Of a stretch of DNA of 64,000 nt, positions 55,058-64,000 are shown in pieces. The notes beneath the pieces are model-generated. The model had not been told where the DNA came from. It did not search any database and worked only from the letters and a program-made list of their open reading frames with translations. The translations under genes were made by a program, and so were the position numbers. The DNA comes from Dictyobacter formicarum (lineage in GTDB: Bacteria > Chloroflexota > Ktedonobacteria > Ktedonobacterales > Ktedonobacteraceae). Positions within the stretch are counted from its first letter, which is position 1, and each line of letters begins with the position of its first letter. Location: positions 60,349-124,348 of the forward strand of contig NZ_BNJJ01000025.1 of NCBI RefSeq assembly GCF_016587435.1, given 5' to 3'.

Positions 55058-55064
55058 ACGCTGA
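54888..55064 (+). CDS. Small accessory ORF coupled to the recombinase
   Basis: 58 residues: MQSSKLRAANQTIQILPIPA then TIWYQLPQSHQQQLAHLVAQ. AAAGGAGGAAAGGC precedes ATG 54888. Its TGA (55062-55064) lies just inside the recombinase ORF, which starts at 55054. Similar short leucine/glutamine-rich ORFs accompany recombinases of this kind; role unknown. Confidence 0.6.
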   Translation: MQSSKLRAANQTIQILPIPATIWYQLPQSHQQQLAHLVAQLIQRARAATKDKEPHHER

Positions 55065-57137
55065 GATCTTGCATGTCACACCGACGACAGCCCATCGCGC
55101 AAAAATGGCATACGTCTACATTCGGCAATCCTCGCTCATGCAGGTGATGCGCCATGCAGAAAGCACCGATCTGCAATATGCTCTGGTTGAGCGAGCAGTT
55201 GCGCTCGGATGGCCGCGTGAGCGCATTGAAGTCATTGATGAGGATCTAGGCAAATCAGGAGCACAGGCCGATGGGCGAGAGGGTTTCCAACATCTGCTCG
55301 CCGAGATCAGCCTGGCTCGTGCTGGTCTTGTCCTCAGCTTTGATGCCTCCCGTTTGGCACGCAACAATCGTGATTGGTATCAACTGCTGGAGGTCTGCTC
55401 GATCTTTAGGACCCTCATTGCCGATGGGGAACGACTCTATGATCCACGACTCTACCACGACCGATTACTGTTAGGATTGACAGGCATGATGAGCGAAGCA
55501 GAACTGCACCATATCAAACACGCATGCATGCTGGGGCACAACACAAAGCCGAGCGAGGGGAGCTACGCCTGGGGCTTCCGGTGGGGCTCGCGCGTGGGCT
55601 TTCTGGGGAGGTGATCTTGAATCCCGATGAAGAAGTCCAGGCCCGCATTCATCTGGTGTTTCAGAAGTTTCGTGACATTCGCTCAGCGCGGGGCGTCATG
55701 TGCTATCTGCGGGAGGCGCACTTGCCGTTGCCAGTACGTCCCTTGCATGGCCCTGCGCCTCATGAGGTCATCTGGCAAGACGCACGAGCAAGTAGTGTAC
55801 GCGATATTCTCCAGAATCCGGCGTACGCGGGAGCCTATGTGTATGGACGAAAAGTCAAAGATCCCACCAAACGCAGGCCCGGCGCGCCTGGGAGCGGACA
55901 TGTTCGACAACCCGTTGACAAATGGGAGATTTGTTTGCACAATGTCTATCCAGCCTACATTCGCTGGGAAGAATTTCTGGCCAATCAGGCGCAGTTACGT
56001 GCAAATCAGTTGAACTACCGAGAGGAACTACACGGAGTGCCACGCAAAGGACAAGCCTTACTCCAAGGGATCGTGCGGTGTGGCTACTGTGGCGCATTCC
56101 TGCATCTGCGCTACTCGGGCCCGCATGGAGATTTCCCTGTCTATGTGTGTAACAACGACCAGCGTCAGTTCGGAGGGAAACGGTGTCAAGAAGTGCGCGC
56201 GATTGCGCTCGATACGCAGATAGCACAACGCTTCCTCGCAGCACTACATCCTGATCAGTTGACGCTCGCCCTGGCGGCGCTTGCCCAATTGGAGCAAGAA
56301 GAACAAGCCGAACGCAAGCAATGGGAGTTGCGCGTAGAGCGAGTACGTTACGAGGCCAAACGGGCTGAACGTCAGTATCAGGTGGTCGAGCCAGAAAACC
56401 GGCTGGTGGCCCGCTCACTGGAACGGCAGTGGGAAGAGAAACTGCGAGCAGTGGAAGCCGTTGAGAAAGAATACCAGACGTGGAGAAGTGCGCGCCTGGC
56501 TCCCATCACCGAAGCAGATCGGGTCAGCATCCTCGCCGTAGGCCGTGATCTTCCACTGCTCTGGCAGGCGGAGACCACCACCAATGCAGATCGCAAGCAG
56601 ATGCTGCACCTGTTGATCCGCGACGTGATCGTAGACGGCAAGCGAGCCCATGGGCAGGTCTGGGTGCAAGTGAACTGGCAAACTGGCGCCTACGAGGAGT
56701 TTTGCTACAAGCGCAGTGTGCGCAGCTATGAAGCATCTGCTGATGTGGAGACGCTCGAACAGCGCATTCGCGAACTCAATGCAGCTCAACTCATCGACGC
56801 TCAGCTAGCTGAGCGTCTTAATGCTGAAGGCTACCGCACGGCCCGCTTGCACCGTCCCTTTACTGGTGGAACGGTGTGGCTGCTGCGTGAAAAATGGGGC
56901 ATACCAACGGTCAAGATCAACGGAACAGAACACAATCCTGCCCAATGGGAAGATGGGAGCTACTCAGTTCACGGAGCGGCAACACACCTGGGAGTGAATC
57001 CCTCAACGATCCATCACTGGCTGAAGGTAGGGAAACTCACTGGGCACCAGCTTGCCAAAGGGATGCCCTGGAAGATAGACGTCACCGATGAAGATGTGAT
57101 CCAACTTCAAGAATGGCTTCGACGAGCAAGGCGATGA
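55054..57137 (+). pseudogene. Large serine recombinase with a one-base deletion
   Basis: The N-terminal frame has MAYVYIRQSSLMQVMRHAES with nucleophilic Ser and LVLSFDASRLARNNRDWYQL. Near 55515 an A is missing from AAAACA, so HHIK runs into HACMLGHN. The other frame continues TRMHAGAQHKAERGELRLGL, then the Recombinase domain, zinc ribbon (IVRCGYCGAFLHLRYSGPHG) and coiled coil, and a C-terminal helix-turn-helix (VHGAATHLGVNPSTIHHWLK). Repair of one base would give about 690 residues. Confidence 0.9.
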
Positions 57138-57144
57138 AGGAGAA

Positions 57145-57297
57145 GGGCAGTATGAAACATTCGAAGATGAGCGGATGACAGCGGCGTTGTTAGATCGGTT
57201 GACGCATCGGGCGCATCTGTTGGAGTTTGTCGGAGAGTCCTATCGCTTCCGAGAGCGCTTGCAGAAGGATGAGCAAGGATCGACGTACGGAGAGTGA
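57145..57297 (+). pseudogene. istB: IstB ATPase, C-terminal part
   Basis: [20 protein letters not shown] then [20 protein letters not shown], the standard IstB ending, with stop 57295-57297. Joined to the two upstream parts it gives 263 residues, the usual IstB length. Confidence 0.92.
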
Positions 57298-57469
57298 GTG
57301 GAATAAGCCAGTATCGGTTATGAGAGAGAAGAATTCTTATAGCCATGAATCCTTTCTTCCTGAGGATATTTTTGGCAGGAACTGAGGAACATGAGAGATT
57401 GTTGCTCAGCCGAAGAGGAGGAAGGATGGGAAGAGCTTAGTGGAAGGAGAAGGAGGAGGCAGGCAGAAG

Positions 57470-59329
57470 ATGGCAGCGGTGTTAGGGTGGGTGAGACGGC
57501 GCTGGCACGAGGTGTTGGAACCGGTGGTGAGTGGTGCGACGGTCGAGCAAGAAGCCAGGTTGCGCGAGCTGTGGGAGCGTGAATTGGACTGGTGGAAGAC
57601 GCAACGAGGGTTCGCTGGGGATTCCCTGCGCAAGCCGATTACCCAGGTCCGGATGTTGATCAAAGGGTTGCCAGTGACGGAGCAGAACCGGTGGGAGAAT
57701 CCGCGCACCCAGGGGTGGGAACATATCGGGCTGAAGGTGTTCAATCTGTCAGAGGGGGAATGGGTGGCGATGAATGCCCGCGCCCAGGGGGTGACCCAGG
57801 AACGGTTGAGCCAGCAGATGTTGCTCAAGGATCCGGATGGCCTGGTGGAGCGAGCGTTGTCGTTGCTCTTTTCGGAAACATGGGCGGACCTGGTCGTGGG
57901 TATTGCGGTGTGTACAGGTCGACGGTTGGCCGAGATCATGAAGACGGCAACCTTTAGGGTGAAGGAACCGTACACCGTCTGGTTTGAAGGGCAGGTGAAA
58001 GGGAGAGGACGGGAGCAGGAACGCTATGAGATCCCGACGCTGGTCCGTGCCTTTCTGGTGGTTGAAGCGGTTGAGCGCCTGAGAGCGTTGGTGGACACAA
58101 AAGACCTGGAGATCGAGCAGGTGAGTCAGAAGTACGGCAAGGCGGTCAATGAGGCAGCAGCGCGGTCCTACGGCGATCTGGAGGAGTTGGTGCGAGCCAC
58201 GCGGGAGAAGGTAAGTGTGCACAACTTCCGAGGGATGTATGCGCGGATCGCCACCTTCTGGTACGCGCCACCCTCGGTGGCTGACATCACCTATATGGCG
58301 CAGATCCAGGGCCATCGCTTTGTCTTGGAGCCACGGGTGGAGCCAGGGACAGCGCCAGAAGAAGTGGAGCAGATCCGACACCACTATGCCAGCCACGCCA
58401 ACTATGCCGATGATAAGATTGCCGATACAGATGGCAACATTGATGGACGGCAGGGTGTGCGGCTCGGGCGACCGGGAGTGAGTGTGCTCGATGTGTTCCG
58501 TAAAGAATACGAGACATGGATCCAGAAAACGCATCCAGAGCAGGCGCACCCGGTTGTGGCATCGAGCAAGCGAGGACGAAAGAAAGCTACGAAGGAGAAC
58601 ACCACGGGGTATTCGACCTTCAAGCCGAGCGTGCAGACGCGTGCATGGGGGGATGATCTGCGGGAAAGCATGCGCCGTCGGTTGCATCGTGACATTCAGG
58701 ATGACGAACTGCTGCGTCGAATCTTTGCTGCCTATGAGCAGCAGGACCATCAATCACTGGGGAGGCAGGATGGGGCGCCAACCCTTTCTTGGGAGCAGTT
58801 GAATGTGCCAGTTGAGACACAAACCATCTTACGGGAGGGGATGGTGCAGACGGGAGCCTCTGATCTGCTGTCCTACTTGCTGGCGGCTGGCGAACGGGAG
58901 GCGCGCCGCCTGCGCAGTCTGGCGAGGCGACATACGAGTGAACGCTACGCTGCGATGCCGACCTCAACACTGGTGGGCATGAAGGTGCCAGAGGCTGGGA
59001 CGGAACGCTATCGGCGAGCGGTGTATACGCTGATGCAGTGGAATGAGGCGCATCGTCCGCTGGAGCAATGGTACATTACCACCCTCTCCATCCAGAAACT
59101 GGTGGGTGGTCGGAAGGACGCCATCAATGCCTATCTGGAGGCCCATGGCGAAGAGATTGAGGAGCACCATCGGAGGTTGGAGATCAAGCCATCCTACAAT
59201 CGCAAGGCCGAGCCGATTACTGAGATGATCACGATCCCGGAGGAGCCAACGGCGTTTCTGTGGGGAAAAGCTGTTGCATTGCAAGAGGACCGGGTGAGCA
59301 TGGCCGGAGATGATGTGCACTCAGCGTGA
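57470..59329 (+). CDS. Telomere resolvase (protelomerase)-like protein, full length
   Basis: 619 residues from ATG 57470 with GGAGGAGG six bases upstream. The N-terminal 140 residues are helical. The catalytic part follows the TelK/TelA/ResT order: CTGRRLAEIMKTATF (Arg 151), WFEGQVKGRGRE (Lys 177), VHNFRGMYARIATFWY (Arg 254 or 259), YMAQIQGHRF (His 282) and IRHHYASHANY (Tyr 306, alternatively Tyr 312). Spacings Arg-Lys and Lys-Arg are close to TelK (25 and 83 residues there, 26 and 77 here). GRRxxEI with KxR downstream, rather than the usual phage-integrase pattern, is distinctive. Such enzymes cut a palindrome and reseal it as two hairpin ends. The C-terminal 300 residues are unassigned. Activity is inference. 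Confidence 0.82.
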   Translation: MAAVLGWVRRRWHEVLEPVVSGATVEQEARLRELWERELDWWKTQRGFAGDSLRKPITQVRMLIKGLPVTEQNRWENPRTQGWEHIGLKVFNLSEGEWVAMNARAQGVTQERLSQQMLLKDPDGLVERALSLLFSETWADLVVGIAVCTGRRLAEIMKTATFRVKEPYTVWFEGQVKGRGREQERYEIPTLVRAFLVVEAVERLRALVDTKDLEIEQVSQKYGKAVNEAAARSYGDLEELVRATREKVSVHNFRGMYARIATFWYAPPSVADITYMAQIQGHRFVLEPRVEPGTAPEEVEQIRHHYASHANYADDKIADTDGNIDGRQGVRLGRPGVSVLDVFRKEYETWIQKTHPEQAHPVVASSKRGRKKATKENTTGYSTFKPSVQTRAWGDDLRESMRRRLHRDIQDDELLRRIFAAYEQQDHQSLGRQDGAPTLSWEQLNVPVETQTILREGMVQTGASDLLSYLLAAGEREARRLRSLARRHTSERYAAMPTSTLVGMKVPEAGTERYRRAVYTLMQWNEAHRPLEQWYITTLSIQKLVGGRKDAINAYLEAHGEEIEEHHRRLEIKPSYNRKAEPITEMITIPEEPTAFLWGKAVALQEDRVSMAGDDVHSA

Positions 59330-59783
59330 GACGTCCCAGAGGTGTGTATTTCGATGTCCATATGGAGAGTGTTGTTGCCAGGACGATGATGGATGGGATC
59401 GCAATGAGACGGGCTGTGAGGAAGAGGGCATAAAAAAAGAGAGACTGATGTGTGTCTCTCAAAAAAGCTTACCTATAAAGTATACCTGAGTAGCGAGGAA
59501 ATTTCAAGGAGGGTGATGGGCGTGCGTTCTCTTTGGGATCTCGCCTCAGGAATCGGTTGTTTCTGCTTCCTGATCACCAGAGGGGCAGGAGCGCATGATT
59601 GAGCGTCAAAGGGGGCGAGAATGTTTCCATGCGATTGACGGTCAATTTCTGCGTGTGTCCGTGGGAAGCGGGGTATCGTTCCTCCGCATCGAACAACGAG
59701 CGATGTGGTGAAGCGGCGTCGAGAAGAAGAAGGAAAGGCATATATTGAGAGAGATGAAATCTTCGATCCAAGGAGAGACGACG
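59330..59783. other. Intergenic region with a hairpin
   Basis: 450 bases between the resolvase-like gene and the next ORF. Apart from the 59439-59460 hairpin I see no gene or repeat. GC content falls after 59430. Confidence 0.4.
59439..59460 (-). terminator. Hairpin with T-run for leftward transcription
   Basis: GAGAGAC/GTCTCTC arms around TGATGTGT. On the minus strand the stem is followed by TTTTTTT. On the plus strand A-runs flank it on both sides. No minus-strand gene is seen to its right, so a leftward RNA may be uncharacterised, or the hairpin works in both directions. Confidence 0.5.
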
Positions 59784-60233
59784 ATGTTTGAGAAGGGCCA
59801 GAACGGTCTTCGTTATTTCGAGCGCTATCAAGAAGGCCACTATCACGAGATCTGGAATGAGTTGGTTCAGTTGGGTCCGGCTGTGTTTGAAGATCGGTTG
59901 TATCCAGAAGCATTTGCTGTTGCGCGAGCCATGATCCAACGGGTACGAGCCAATATTGAAACCCTCCTTGAGAGATTAGTACAACTTGGGTTTGTCTTTG
60001 GGTATGATGTTCGCCTTCAAGGGCAACTGAGAAGTTCGTTCACCTCAGCCCATGAACGGGAGACGTATCGAGAGTGGCGAGCGTGGGCCTATGAACAACC
60101 GCTTGTGTTCTTGCCGGCGAAACAGCAAGAAGAGGAACGAACTGAGAGGCAGCAATGGAGGAAGCAGGTCCCCTCTCATCCGTTCTTTTTTGGAGAGGAA
60201 GAAGATGAAATGGATTGTTTTTTTTTGGAGTGA
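59784..60233 (+). CDS. Hypothetical protein, SMI1/KNR4-like N-terminal pattern
   Basis: 149 residues from ATG 59784 (AAGGAG eight bases upstream). MFEKGQNGLRYFERYQEGHY then LYPEAFAVARAMIQRVRANI and LLERLVQLGFVFGYD recall the leading helices of SMI1/KNR4-type proteins as I remember them from Ktedonobacteria, where they precede the SUKH fold. Here the SUKH part is missing and the protein ends in an acidic tail (FFFGEEEDEMDCFFLE). Weak assignment; it may be a truncated immunity-like protein. Confidence 0.5.
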   Translation: MFEKGQNGLRYFERYQEGHYHEIWNELVQLGPAVFEDRLYPEAFAVARAMIQRVRANIETLLERLVQLGFVFGYDVRLQGQLRSSFTSAHERETYREWRAWAYEQPLVFLPAKQQEEERTERQQWRKQVPSHPFFFGEEEDEMDCFFLE

Positions 60234-61494
60234 TGAGCCTTTTTTGCTGGTGGAGAGTTGCCTCTATGGCATCTGCAGGTTGCTCTGGAGATCAGAGAAG
60301 GCGCGACTGCTTTTCTTATAGACGTGTGATCTGTCGTCATACCTGGAAAAAAGCATATCATTTCATAAGAAAAAGCACTGATGGGTGCAACAAGAAGCTA
60401 TTTGAGAATTCAATGGCATGTTTTTTGGATGAAGAGATGGGTATCTGCTTGCCTGCGAGACGTGTTGGCCTGGAGAGGGGGAGCTGCCATGGCTCCCCCA
60501 TCTGAATTGAATGTGAGTTGATGCCTGTTTGTTTTCTCGTTCTTTCTTGTTTGGAGTGGTTTGACCAGAGGGACGTGCTGACGTTCCTGTTCGAGGATGT
60601 TTCGTAGGCGTCGTCGTGCGCGATGAACATAGGAGCGAAGTAGATGGGGGACAGTTCATGGTCGCAGCGATTGGCTTGTACCATTCACTTTCGTGATCCT
60701 GATCATCATCGGAGACAAACCGTATCTGTTTTGGCTTGGGAAAGGAAGAAGAGCCTCGCGAGCATCATCCTTTCAAGGCGCGATCGACGTTAGGTGGAAC
60801 GGATTTCGTTCAGAGCCCCTTTCGGATCGTGGATGATGGTGGTGTATTCGTCGATCCTGCATCAGGAATGGGAAGGGATGAGTGCGCATCAGAAATGGGG
60901 AGAGGGGATGCAGGGAGGGTTGTTCTTGGAGCCAAGTTGTACCGAGGATGTTGACGGTTGGACTCACCGCCTAAGTGCGCGGAGGGCTGAGACCAAGTAG
61001 TGAGTGATGAGGGGATGGAAGGACAGAGCATGCAATAGAGCGATGCTCCGTTTTTCACGTGCTAGAATAGGCAATCCTCGATGTGATGGCGGTCTTTCTC
61101 TCTGTGGAGAGGCGACGGCGATCAAGGGGGCATCATGGCCCGGGAGCTCTCATCCTTCGACCTGGCCACGAATAGTGAACGTCACAACATGGCTGGCTGC
61201 CCATGCGTCTCGTACCCCACGAAAGCAGCCGTTTTGTAGGTGTATGGCCGGCTCTACTGGGAATTGGCGTTCAAATGTACAAAGCTCTTGATTGCGAAGA
61301 TTGCATGTGGGTGACTATGGGTTGCTAGCTAGAGGCCGTCTCACGTTCCTCTGAATGTGCCAGGTCCTGTGCGCAGCCGCTTCGTGCTAGATGGTGTGTG
61401 GGGGAAGGCTGAAGAGAATGGGGGGATGTGAAAGGGAAAAAGGATGCCCGACATGACCTGTATGGTGTCTGATCAGCCGTTGTCTGGACCGAGC

Positions 61495-61530
61495 CTGCGA
61501 GAGGAGAGCTGATTGGTGCTCCTCTCGCAG
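61495..61530. repeat. Inverted repeat, 12-base arms
   Basis: CTGCGAGAGGAG (61495-61506) and complement (61519-61530) with a 12-base spacer, 47 bases before the larger palindrome. Confidence 0.8.
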
Positions 61531-61577
61531 TGCCCTGCGATCTCGTTTGATTGTTGTGTGTGTGTGTGTATGGTTCC

Positions 61578-61620
61578 CCTCCACCCAGGGCGTCAGATGA
61601 TCCGACGCCCTGGGTGGAGG
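61578..61620. repeat. 43-bp near-perfect palindrome between resolvase-like genes
   Basis: Arms of 17 bases, CCTCCACCCAGGGCGTC (61578-61594) and exact complement (61604-61620). The nine-base centre AGATGATCC also pairs (GAT/ATC) apart from one A/C mismatch on either side of a central G. Target sites of known telomere resolvases are palindromes of roughly 40-60 bp, and they are usually close to the resolvase gene. No T-run follows, so it is a poor terminator. Confidence 0.9.
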
Positions 61621-62046
61621 CGTTCACACGACATGCCTCTGTGTCGAGGCAAGAAATGGTGCGTCTCTCTCCTCCTGCACGTGTTTTTTTATCATTCTAC
61701 ACGGAGAAAGGTGCGCCAATAGGGTTTCCCTTTTAAACATAGCATAGATTGTGCCATTTTACAATCGTATGGAATACGAGAGAATGGTGAGTAGGCAAGA
61801 GAAAAGAGCAGCACCTTTTCTCTTCGGGTGCTGCAACCAACTCGGGCGGTGCGAACGCACACCTCGTATGCCTTCTTGTCTCTGGGGGAACTGCTCATTT
61901 CTTCACGAGACCTGCTGTTGTGCGTTTTGTGGCTCTGAGGCAAGTAGAGATGTTACTTCTTGACAGTGCGACAGTAACATCATATACTTGGACCAGATGG
62001 AAAAAGAGATGTCCCTGGTTTGTCACACGTGAAAAGGAGGGCCACG

Positions 62047-62883
62047 ATGGCGAAGACGTTAGGGTGGGTGCGCGACCGCTGGCTTCAGGCGTTAGAGCCC
62101 GTGCTGCGGACCGCGACCACGGCTCAGGAGGCTCAGCTGCGCACGCTGTGGGAGCACGAATTACAGTGGTGGAAGAGGCAGCGGGGACTGGCTGGGGATT
62201 CCTTGCGCAAACCGATCACGCAGGTGCGGTCCTTGATCAAAGGGCTCCCGGTGACGGAGCAGAATAGCTGGGAGAATCCGCGCACGGGGGAGCGTGAGCA
62301 TATCGGGCTGCGGGTGTTCAACCTGTCGGAGGGGGAATGGGTGCAGATGAACGCGCGGAACCAGGGCGTGACCCAGGAACGGTTGAGTCAGCAAGTCTTG
62401 CTCACCGATCCAGACGGCCTGGTCGAACGGGCCTGCTCGTTGCTCTTCTCACCGGCGTGGGCGGATCTGGTGGCGGGCATTGCGGTGTGTACGGGCAGAC
62501 GCCTGGCCGAGATCATGAAGACGGGCACCTTTACGGTCAAGGAACCGTATACGGTCTGGTTTGAGGGGCAGGTCAAAGGGCGCGGTCGCGAGCCGGGGCG
62601 CTCTGAGATCCCCACGCTGGTGCGCGCCTTTCTGGTGGTCGAAGCTGTCCAGTGCCTGCGCGCCCTGGTGGACTGTACGAGCCTGGAGATTGAGCAGGTG
62701 AGTCAGAAGTATGGCAAGGCGGTCAACGAGGCGGTGGAACGCCACTATGGTGATCGCGCGGAGTTGATTCGGACCACGCGCGAGAAGGTGAGCGTGCATA
62801 ACTTCCGCGGCCTGTATGCGCGCATTGCCACCTTCTGGTATGCACCGCCCCCCGTCGCCGACATCACGTACATGGCGCTGTGA
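62047..62883 (+). pseudogene. Telomere resolvase-like protein, truncated copy
   Basis: 278 residues from ATG 62047 (AAAGGAGG before it). It is nearly the same as residues 1-276 of the full-length copy, including CTGRRLAEIMKTGTF, WFEGQVKGRGRE and VHNFRGLYARIATF. It ends ADITYMAL where the other copy reads ADITYMAQIQGHRF, so the catalytic His and Tyr and the whole C-terminal domain are missing. It could bind DNA without cutting, perhaps as a competitor, or be a relic. The sharp divergence right at that codon indicates a recombination or deletion end. Confidence 0.85.
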
Positions 62884-63593
62884 ATAAAGGAATTAAATGA
62901 GGCACTTTTTCAGACACTCTCTGAGGAAGCGGCCGTTTTTTTTTTGTGAAAATGCTCTGTGTTGTGGGAAGACCCGAAGACCACCGTGAGGCGCCCCCAG
63001 GGGCGTTGGGTGTGCATTGGGAACGAGTGAGGGGGAGGGAGGGCATGAGGAGAGGAAGGCGAGGTTTTTGGTTCAAAGACCATCGCGTTTCAGAGTACCT
63101 GATGTTCGCCTGGGTGATTGCTGTGTGGTAATGCGCCGGTGGTTGTTCTGGTTGGTGGGTGCTCGCCGCGCTGGAGGCTTCAGAGCGTGTGGTGTGCAGG
63201 TGACTGCATCCCGTCTTGCTTCCCCTTCCGCTGCTTGTCATTCTCGCCCTGGCCTATTTTTTTCCCTGTGTCCCCCTTCCACTGCCCCCGGAAGTGCCCA
63301 CGTGTTCCATGACCTCAGAGGTGTCCGCGCGTGAGAAGGAGGTGTCCCAGTTTTGCTCTTCGCGGCAAGAAGCTTCTTGTGTATTTTAGAATCATTTTTA
63401 CGTCTTTCTCATCGAAATACTTGAATTCTTCTTCTTTTTGGCTATACTAAGAACGAGGGCTCCTGCAGGTGGAGGTCATGGGTGTGGGAGGAGGCGGGAG
63501 AGTCCGCAGAGGGACGTCGCGAGACAGGTGTGCAGAGGTGTGCAGGGAATTGGACGAGGCGTTGGAAGGCGTTGGAGAGGAGGATATGGTTCG
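62884..63593. other. Gene-free stretch before the third resolvase-like copy
   Basis: No coding frame is supported. CGCCCC/GGGGCG short palindrome near 62992-63005. Contains T- and CT-rich runs at 63230-63300. Confidence 0.4.
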
Positions 63594-64000
63594 ATGCCGT
63601 TGAAATGGTTAGCAGAGCGCTGGCAGATCTTCTTGCCCACGCTGGCGGGTCTAGGCAAAGGGCAAGAAGAGCAGATCAAAGCACTCTGTGCAGCGGAGAT
63701 CGCGGCATGGCGAGAGCGGCCAGGCATAAACCAGGCCAATTCGGTGCGCAAGCCGCTCACCGAGACACGCAATCGTATGCGCGAGACGTTTGCGCTCAGC
63801 GAGGAGAATACGTGGTGCAATCCCAAATCAGGAGCGCGTGAGCATCTGAGTCTGAAATAGCTGAATGTGTCCTCGTCGGAGTGGATGGATCTGACGCTTC
63901 CGGCGCCCGATGTGCTGGCTGCGCGTCAGAAGAACCCGCAATTGGTTGTCGATCCGGAGGGCTGCTGCTGCAGATCGAGCGACTCTTTGAGCAGCGGGGC
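63594..64000 (+). pseudogene. Telomere resolvase-like protein, third copy (broken, cut by window edge)
   Basis: ATG 63594 with AGGAGG upstream. MPLKWLAERWQIFLPTLAGL, NSVRKPLTETRNRMRETFAL, NTWCNPKSGAREHLSLK aligns with residues 4-90 of the full copy but is far more diverged than copy two. TAG at 63858-63860 follows. The frame resumes LNVSSSEWMDLTL with a further one-base deletion before LLLQIERLFEQRG at the window edge, matching the LVERALSLLF region. An old paralogue under decay. Confidence 0.78.

Larger units (their letters stand above)
54577..57144 (+). mobile_element. Serine-recombinase element inserted in istB at a GGAGAA core
   Basis: GGAGAA is present at both junctions (54577-54582 and 57139-57144). 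Deleting one copy with the insert restores the IstB frame as [11 protein letters not shown] short identical core without inverted repeats is the hallmark of serine-integrase elements. Three genes lie inside in one direction. Confidence 0.9.
45081..57300 (+). mobile_element. IS21-family element, enlarged to about 12 kb by nested insertions
   Basis: The left end is near TGTTGTCGATAAAAG (45081) and followed by several copies of a terminal repeat. It encodes istA and istB. Two group II introns (45876-48366, 49837-54282) and two serine-recombinase elements (about 51006-53005 and 54577-57144) are inside. Without them, the element is about 2.9 kb, a normal IS21 length. The right end after istB (57297) is not resolved. 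Confidence 0.85.
60234..62046. other. 1.8-kb gene-poor stretch with palindromes
   Basis: No reading frame shows coding character on either strand. GT- and GA-rich simple stretches alternate (for example TGTGTGTGTGTATGG near 61557). A small hairpin GGGGGAGC...GCTCCCCC is at 60477-60499 and two larger inverted repeats at 61495-61620 are listed separately. It separates two resolvase-like genes. Confidence 0.5.

Noticed and set aside
57749..58753. Minus-strand frame of 334 codons inside the resolvase-like gene
   Set aside because: Antisense shadow of a GC-biased gene, rich in His/Leu/Pro with no recognisable domain.
57470..59329. Ordinary tyrosine recombinase (phage integrase) as identity
   Set aside because: The GRRxxEI/VKGRG pairing, the HNFRxxYARIA motif and the insert before the Tyr fit telomere resolvases better, though a profile search is needed.

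Overview
The window reads as a mobile-element-saturated chromosome or large replicon of a Chloroflexota bacterium, most likely class Ktedonobacteria. This is inference, from moderate GC, Tat/lipoprotein sugar-binding proteins, the density of IS elements and group II introns, and actinobacterium-like transposases. No rRNA or tRNA gene was seen. About half of the sequence is transposable elements, many inserted inside one another.

Layout. 1-5.2 kb: an IS1182 tail, an IS110 gene split by an IS4-like element with a 21-bp target duplication, and a DDE transposase IS. 5.2-12.9 kb: a DinB-like gene and an IS6 element, then an ECF-sigma operon (sigma factor, membrane partner, two ABC-2 permeases, ATPase). 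Two matching ECF-type promoters drive it, and an ORF-less group II intron sits inside the start codon of the first permease. 13.0 kb: a perfect 60-bp palindrome. 13.2-24.1 kb: an IS701-like gene split by an IS110 element, itself split by a group II intron that has received two IS630s, an IS701 and an IS3; the IS3 carries another intron. 24.1-31.2 kb: an IS6 element, then a LacI-controlled ABC sugar uptake operon ended by an IS5-type element and a MITE-like hairpin element. 31.2-42 kb: a stress/redox neighbourhood (UspA, Hsp20, pentapeptide protein, response-regulator/thioredoxin-reductase fusion, BON protein, UBP zinc finger, EF-P-like protein, DsbA remnant) with several truncated genes. 42-45 kb: an IS6 split by an IS481-like element carrying an antisense intron. 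45.1-57.3 kb: an IS21 element whose istA and istB each contain a group II intron; the istB intron is broken by one serine-recombinase element and istB itself by a second.

57.4-64 kb is the most unusual part. It holds three related genes resembling hairpin telomere resolvases (protelomerases of the TelK/TelA/ResT type): one full length, one truncated before the catalytic His/Tyr, and one broken at the window edge. Between the first two is an otherwise gene-poor stretch with a 43-bp near-perfect palindrome, a plausible substrate-like site. This raises the possibility of a linear or formerly linear replicon, or of a domesticated resolvase family.

How the genes work together. The sigma factor probably activates its own operon and the ABC export/permease genes through paired promoters. 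LacI and its palindromic operators control the binding-protein-dependent sugar importer. The introns and IS elements form a chronological stack, and only one of the intron-encoded proteins is close to intact, so the ORF-less introns would have to be spliced or mobilised in trans.
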